DNA of 7,731 bases from Candidatus Thiodiazotropha taylori (GTDB lineage Bacteria > Pseudomonadota > Gammaproteobacteria > Chromatiales > Chromatiaceae), in contig JAHRHW010000210.1 of the NCBI GenBank assembly GCA_019100305.1, forward strand, positions 1 to 7,731, read 5' to 3'. The notes beneath the pieces are model-generated. The model had not been told where the DNA came from. It saw only the letters and a program-made list of their open reading frames with translations, and made no database searches. The position numbers and the translations under genes are program-made. Shown here piece after piece: positions 3,943 to 7,731 of this stretch (the stretch's first letter is position 1; each line of letters starts with the position of its first letter).

Positions 3943-6552
3943 TCAGTCCTGACGTGGGTAGACCATCAGCTCTTGAACGCTCTCTTCTGCAGAGAGTGCG
4001 CTGGAAGTTGGAGTCTGATACTCATAGGTTGCTGAAAAATCCAGCCCATTGACTGCTCCAGACCCAACCGTAATGACATTGGGTTGGGAGAGGGTGGGAT
4101 AGGCACCACAGGACTCACCGTTGTCACAGATCAGGTTATCCATATCCATGTCTGAACCGGCAACAATGTAGTAGTCACCCGAACTTACGTTACTGAAGCT
4201 GTAACTGCCGCTACCGGTATTGGTATTGACTTCATCCTGTTGTACAGGCTGACTGGTTGCGTTGTTGACCAGCAGTACGTAGTGACGACCAGCATCTCCG
4301 GTAATCGAGCTATCCAGTACCTGCATGATCACGTTCACATCGACGCTGGAGGTTCCTGCACTCACCTGGATCGTGCCTGTATAGGTTGCCGGTGAGAGTC
4401 CACTACGATCGACAGTGACGGTGTAACTGCCGATACCTGAACCATTCACCTGATTTGCCGCAACCGTCAACCAGGTGATGTTTTCAGTGATCTGGACCGT
4501 TCCGACAGAACCGCCGATCTCTTCCACGAACAGTGAAGTGGACTGCAGTGCATTAGAGAAGTTGAGACTCTGCGGGTTGACACTCAGCGCGGGATCAGTG
4601 GGTGTATTACCACCACCCCGCTGTTGTGCGGCCACCACGGCTTTGTAGGCATCGATCAGACCGTGCCCGTAGAGATCGTCCCGACCACTGTTACCGATGT
4701 CGTTCGTCAGCTCCCCGGAGGAGAGCATGCTGTCGAACTCGGCCGGCGTCAGACCAGCGTAGACAGATTTCATCAATGCAGCAACACCCGCCACATGAGG
4801 CGCCGCCATCGAAGTACCCTGGTAGAAGTTATAGGTAAAGCTGGTGCCGCCCTGAGAGTCATCACCCAGGGTACTGAGTACACCGTCAGCTCGACCGTCA
4901 CCATCCACGTCAGCCTGAGTGTTACCACCAGGTGCAGCCACATCGATCTCGGTACCGTAATTAGAATAAGGTGCCCGGGTACGGCTTTGATCAACTGAGC
5001 TCACTGAGACCACCCCGGTATAGGATGCGGGATAGGCCAGTTGTGAGGTGTTTTCATTACCCGCTGCGGCAATCACGATAACCCCGGCGTTGCGCGCCGC
5101 AGTGATCGCATCAAAACTGGCCTGGTCGGGAGAAGCACCACCCAGACTCATGTTGATGACATCCGCTCTCTGGCTCGGTGTTGTTCCGGATGCATTGGAG
5201 AGGCCGGCCGAGAAGAGAATGCCCTCGATGATATCGCTACTGAAACCGCCCTGCTTACCCAGCACACGGATCGGCATGATGCGTACGTTCCAGGCCACAC
5301 CGGCCACACCGGTGGAGTTGTTACTGCTGGCGGCCACGGTTCCGGCTACGTGGGTCCCGTGGAAACTGGAGACGCCGTTCTGAATCTCGTCACCGGCATC
5401 ATCCGGATTGGCATCGATGCCGTCCCCGTCGTTTGCATTGCCGGCATCGGAGATGAAATCATAACCATTCACCAGCTGACTGCTCAGGTCAGGATGGTTC
5501 AACAACACACCGGTATCGATCACCGAGACGATGACATCCGTACTACCAGTGGTGATATCCCAGGCCTGAGGCAGATTGATCTGGTTGTAGTGCCACTGCA
5601 GATTGTAATACTCGTCATTCGGTGTTGCCGAGGCATGATAGATATAGTTGGGCTGAGCATAGACCACATCGCTGCGCTGGTTGAGTTCTTTGATTGCCAT
5701 GATGGTATCCAGTTTCAGCTGAGCCTCGCTGTCCATCTGAGCATAAATACCAGGCCGGGCAGCTGCACGACTGACGAACTGATCATTCAGAGTCAGCCTC
5801 TGGATGCCGATCTCATTCTCGGCAGATTGGCTGAAGCTGTAATGGCTCAGGCCGGTGTCCAGAGCTTTCGCCTGGGCGGAAGCATCATCAAACTTGACCA
5901 GTACCTCACCGGGCACAAAATCATCGGTGATGCTCATGCCACCTTGTGGAAGGATTGAAGAGGAGGTCAAACCAATCGACAGGAGATAGTTTGAGGCACC
6001 GCTGTAGGCATGCACGATGACATAGTACTGTCCATCGGATGGCACTACGATGGTTTCAAATTTTGATGTACCGATTGAACTGGCTACCGGATTGCTCAGA
6101 TCGTTCACATCGAAGAGATAAAGATCCAGATCGACACCCCCCACATCGATATCACCGATATTCAGCACCAGGGTCTGCCCCGATGTCAGATTGACCAGGT
6201 AGTAATCATCCGGATCACCGGAAGACCTCAGATTGCCGGCTGCCCCTGCCCCGGCAACATTGACATAACCACCGATGTTGACCGGATTGGGTACGGACTG
6301 TGCATTGTTTGCCGGCTGATTGGCGACCGGTGTGGTTTGATCATCATTGACATCACTGTCGGTAACCACATAGCCAGGAACTGATATCTGACCGCTGATA
6401 CTGCCGCTGGTGCTGCCACCATCGCCACTATCACCGCCGTCATCATCATCCGAACCACCGCCACCACCGCCACCACATGCTGCAATGATCCCGGAAACCA
6501 GCAGGGTTAGAAATATTTTTGACAGTTTTTCTGTGAGTTTCATCTTTGCCAC
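3943..6552 (-). CDS. S8 (subtilisin-family) serine protease, lipoprotein
   Basis: This 869-residue precursor starts at a GTG with an AAGGGGA ribosome site eight bases upstream; an ATG three codons in (6543) is the alternative. A signal peptide ends in lipobox IAAC with C26, then a Gly/Asp/Ser tether (27-54). A PPC-like beta domain lies at about 88-195. A propeptide-like segment follows (about 210-305, starting FVPGEVLVKF). The subtilase domain spans about 325-640, with catalytic D346 (VIDTG), H398 (HGTHVAG) and S581 (GTSMAAPHVAG), and oxyanion N499 (AAAGNE), all intact. A BACON-like beta-sandwich (about 652-746) and a C-terminal beta domain with SCGAYP and cysteines C809/C815 (about 750-845) follow. 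It should cleave proteins at the cell envelope after autoprocessing. It is the first gene of an operon with the PrcB-like lipoprotein and is divergent from greB. Substrate unknown. Confidence 0.96.
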   Translation of the reverse strand: MAKMKLTEKLSKIFLTLLVSGIIAACGGGGGGGSDDDDGGDSGDGGSTSGSISGQISVPGYVVTDSDVNDDQTTPVANQPANNAQSVPNPVNIGGYVNVAGAGAAGNLRSSGDPDDYYLVNLTSGQTLVLNIGDIDVGGVDLDLYLFDVNDLSNPVASSIGTSKFETIVVPSDGQYYVIVHAYSGASNYLLSIGLTSSSILPQGGMSITDDFVPGEVLVKFDDASAQAKALDTGLSHYSFSQSAENEIGIQRLTLNDQFVSRAAARPGIYAQMDSEAQLKLDTIMAIKELNQRSDVVYAQPNYIYHASATPNDEYYNLQWHYNQINLPQAWDITTGSTDVIVSVIDTGVLLNHPDLSSQLVNGYDFISDAGNANDGDGIDANPDDAGDEIQNGVSSFHGTHVAGTVAASSNNSTGVAGVAWNVRIMPIRVLGKQGGFSSDIIEGILFSAGLSNASGTTPSQRADVINMSLGGASPDQASFDAITAARNAGVIVIAAAGNENTSQLAYPASYTGVVSVSSVDQSRTRAPYSNYGTEIDVAAPGGNTQADVDGDGRADGVLSTLGDDSQGGTSFTYNFYQGTSMAAPHVAGVAALMKSVYAGLTPAEFDSMLSSGELTNDIGNSGRDDLYGHGLIDAYKAVVAAQQRGGGNTPTDPALSVNPQSLNFSNALQSTSLFVEEIGGSVGTVQITENITWLTVAANQVNGSGIGSYTVTVDRSGLSPATYTGTIQVSAGTSSVDVNVIMQVLDSSITGDAGRHYVLLVNNATSQPVQQDEVNTNTGSGSYSFSNVSSGDYYIVAGSDMDMDNLICDNGESCGAYPTLSQPNVITVGSGAVNGLDFSATYEYQTPTSSALSAEESVQELMVYPRQD

Positions 6553-6560
6553 GCCAATTG

Positions 6561-6567
6561 TCCCCTT
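6561..6567 (-). promoter_or_regulatory. Ribosome binding site supporting the GTG start of the protease
   Basis: AAGGGGA on the minus strand ends eight bases before the GTG at 6552-6550, but 17 bases before the internal ATG at 6543-6541. The spacing favours the GTG, giving a signal peptide that begins MAKMKL. Confidence 0.6.
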
Positions 6568-6600
6568 TTTTATTAATCCGTTATGATTTGTATCTGGCTG

Positions 6601-6628
6601 ATTTTAGAGTATTCAATCATCATTTCAA
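6601..6628 (-). promoter_or_regulatory. Candidate sigma-70 promoter for the protease operon
   Basis: On the minus strand TTGAAA (6628-6623) and TAAAAT (6606-6601) are separated by 16 bp, both one or two bases from consensus. This places the transcription start some 40 bases before the GTG. The match is by eye only. Confidence 0.45.
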
Positions 6629-6816
6629 TGGTGAATATGTCACCTTGATCCTGTGAATTGGTGATTGTGCAATACTAGTGTTTATCAACAACATTCCAAG
6701 TAAAGATGAGTGGTTTTGTATTAACAGGCGCTGAATGGAGTTAATTTAAAGAATTGGATTCTTAATCCTATGCCAGTAACAAATTCTTAACAGTCACCCT
6801 CTCATTCAAATAGACC

Positions 6817-7320
6817 ATGGGAAGATACAGACCACCTGCTCCAGCAAAATCACCCTATATCACACTAAGGGGATATGAAAGCCTGAAAACTGAACAGCAG
6901 GGATTATGGCTGCGACGTCGGGATGTAACCAAAGCTTTGGCGGCGGCGGCGGCGGAAGGTGACCGATCAGAAAACGCAGAATACATCTATCGTAAGAAGG
7001 AGCTGCGTGAGATCGACCGCAGAATCCGCTATCTGCAGAAACGCCTGCCCAGCCTGAAAGTTGTCAATCAAGCTCCGACCAATTCAGAGCAGGTCTTCTT
7101 TGCCGCCTGGGTTCTGCTCGAATCCGAGGATGGTGAGGAACAGGAGTATCGTATCGTCGGACCGGACGAAATCGATCGTCACCCCAGTTACATCAGTCTC
7201 GACTCGCCGCTGGCACAAGCGCTTTTGAAACGCAATCTTGATGATCAAGTCATTGTGGAGACACCGGCTGGGGTAACCAGATACTGGATCACCGATGTAC
7301 GATATGAGACTCCAGACTAG
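6817..7320 (+). CDS. greB: Transcription elongation factor GreB
   Basis: This 167-residue protein matches GreB in length and layout. GreB enters the secondary channel of RNA polymerase and stimulates cleavage of backtracked transcripts. Residues 1-16 are the GreB-type basic N-terminal extension (MGRYRPP, SPYIT). Residues 17-85 form the coiled coil, whose tip carries GDRSENAEY with D49 and E52 in the positions of the catalytic acidic pair that holds the active-site magnesium. Residues 95-165 are the FKBP-like C-terminal domain, including IVGPDEID and SPLAQALL. Five consecutive GCG codons (A42-A46) precede the tip motif. The start at the MGRYRPP Met agrees with the family even though no convincing Shine-Dalgarno precedes it. 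It is divergent from the protease operon and convergent with the thioredoxin-like gene, and is probably transcribed alone. Confidence 0.96.
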   Translation: MGRYRPPAPAKSPYITLRGYESLKTEQQGLWLRRRDVTKALAAAAAEGDRSENAEYIYRKKELREIDRRIRYLQKRLPSLKVVNQAPTNSEQVFFAAWVLLESEDGEEQEYRIVGPDEIDRHPSYISLDSPLAQALLKRNLDDQVIVETPAGVTRYWITDVRYETPD

Positions 7321-7341
7321 GACCTGATCGTACCCTGGTCT

Positions 7342-7361
7342 AAAACCCCGGGTTCTCCGGG
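7342..7361 (-). terminator. Hairpin between greB and the thioredoxin-like gene
   Basis: CCCGG (7347-7351) pairs with CCGGG (7357-7361) around a five-base loop. On the minus strand the stem is followed, after a G, by TTTT (7345-7342), the orientation expected of a short intrinsic terminator for the leftward thioredoxin-like gene, though 118 bp past its stop. On the plus strand it lies 26 bp after greB and lacks a T-run. Confidence 0.4.
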
Positions 7362-7479
7362 AAATAGAACAGCATCTTTATTAACCTTTACAAACGCTGT
7401 GGATAACGCCGGTCAGATCACTTCATGTGATACCACCATGCTGCAGTGGCAGCAGACAAGCCGTCAATTTGAGCGACAC

Positions 7480-7731
7480 TTAATAACCAGACTGGAGCGA
7501 TTCAATGAGTTCAATCAAAGCCGGCTGGTCCCATTCACGCTCCCCTATCACCTGATAGATGATCTGTCCCCGTTTGTTGAGCACCAATGTGGTGGGTAGC
7601 GCTTTGATTCGCCAATGCTGACTGATACGCCCGCGTTCGTCCATCAGCACTTCGAAATCGATGGGATAGTCGCGCAGGAAAGCGCTGACCGCCTCCCTGT
7701 CCTCCCCCAGATTGATCGCCAGCATTGCCAT
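7480..7731 (-). CDS. TlpA-like thioredoxin-fold protein, C-terminal part (runs off right edge)
   Basis: The 84 codons including stop that lie in the window encode the second half of a TlpA/ResA-type thioredoxin fold. The segment MLAINLGEDREAVSAFL matches the strand and helix that follow the active-site helix in this family. FEVLMDERGRISQHWRI leads to KALPTTLVLNKRGQI, with the cis-proline loop (LPTT) that faces the active-site cysteines. The CxxC motif itself and any signal peptide or membrane anchor would lie to the right of the window, so the ATG at the very edge is not taken as the start. TlpA proteins are usually periplasmic thiol-disulfide oxidoreductases, often for cytochrome maturation; which substrate applies here cannot be seen. 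The gene is convergent with greB. Confidence 0.88.
   Translation of the reverse strand: MAMLAINLGEDREAVSAFLRDYPIDFEVLMDERGRISQHWRIKALPTTLVLNKRGQIIYQVIGEREWDQPALIELIESLQSGY

Noticed and set aside
5350..5958. 202-codon plus-strand frame
   Set aside because: It is entirely antisense to the catalytic and propeptide region of the S8 protease, whose coding is certain.
6454..6474. Repeated CCACCG/CCACCA units as a possible CRISPR-like or regulatory repeat
   Set aside because: They are the in-frame Gly codons of the lipoprotein tether after C26; there are no spacers.
7399..7599. 66-codon plus-strand frame
   Set aside because: Most of it is antisense to the TlpA-like gene, and no ribosome site or recognisable domain is present.

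Overview
The window looks like ordinary chromosomal DNA from a gammaproteobacterium of roughly 50% GC. The best taxonomic clue is a canonical proteobacterial GreB with an MGRYRPP-type N-terminus. The Shine-Dalgarno sites, the lipoprotein signal peptides and the TlpA-type thioredoxin fit this. I cannot name a genus; a sulfur-oxidising or other marine/sediment lineage is only a guess.

Left part (1-2309). A divergent pair shares a 193-bp control region. Leftward is the N-terminal part of an unrecognised Ser/Gly-leading, Cys/His-containing protein that runs off the window. Rightward is a striking protein with a long Cys/Pro-rich linker and a C-terminal DUF1521 domain. This domain carries the GDPHVD cleavage motif known from the metal-ion-inducible autocleavage (MIIA) domain of Bradyrhizobium NopE1. 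Immediately after the predicted cut lies a DxNxDGxxD calcium-loop-like sequence. A 133-residue orphan follows on the minus strand. The two proteins whose N-termini are visible and divergent lack signal peptides, which is compatible with, but does not prove, export through a specialised secretion system.

Middle part (2517-6552), all on the minus strand. A large S8 (subtilisin) protease with a lipobox Cys and a Gly/Asp tether is followed 11 nt later by a second lipoprotein with a PrcB-type C-terminal domain. The pair recalls the Treponema dentilisin complex (PrtP protease plus PrcB lipoprotein) and probably makes a cell-envelope proteolytic unit; no PrcA equivalent is seen. Beyond a 461-bp gene-free stretch with two hairpins is a free-standing GNAT acetyltransferase.

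Right part (6553-7731). greB is transcribed divergently from the protease operon across a 264-bp AT-rich gap. It converges on the C-terminal part of a TlpA-like thioredoxin-fold protein that is truncated by the window edge.

The most interesting items are the putative self-cleaving DUF1521 protein and the dentilisin-like protease/PrcB lipoprotein pair.
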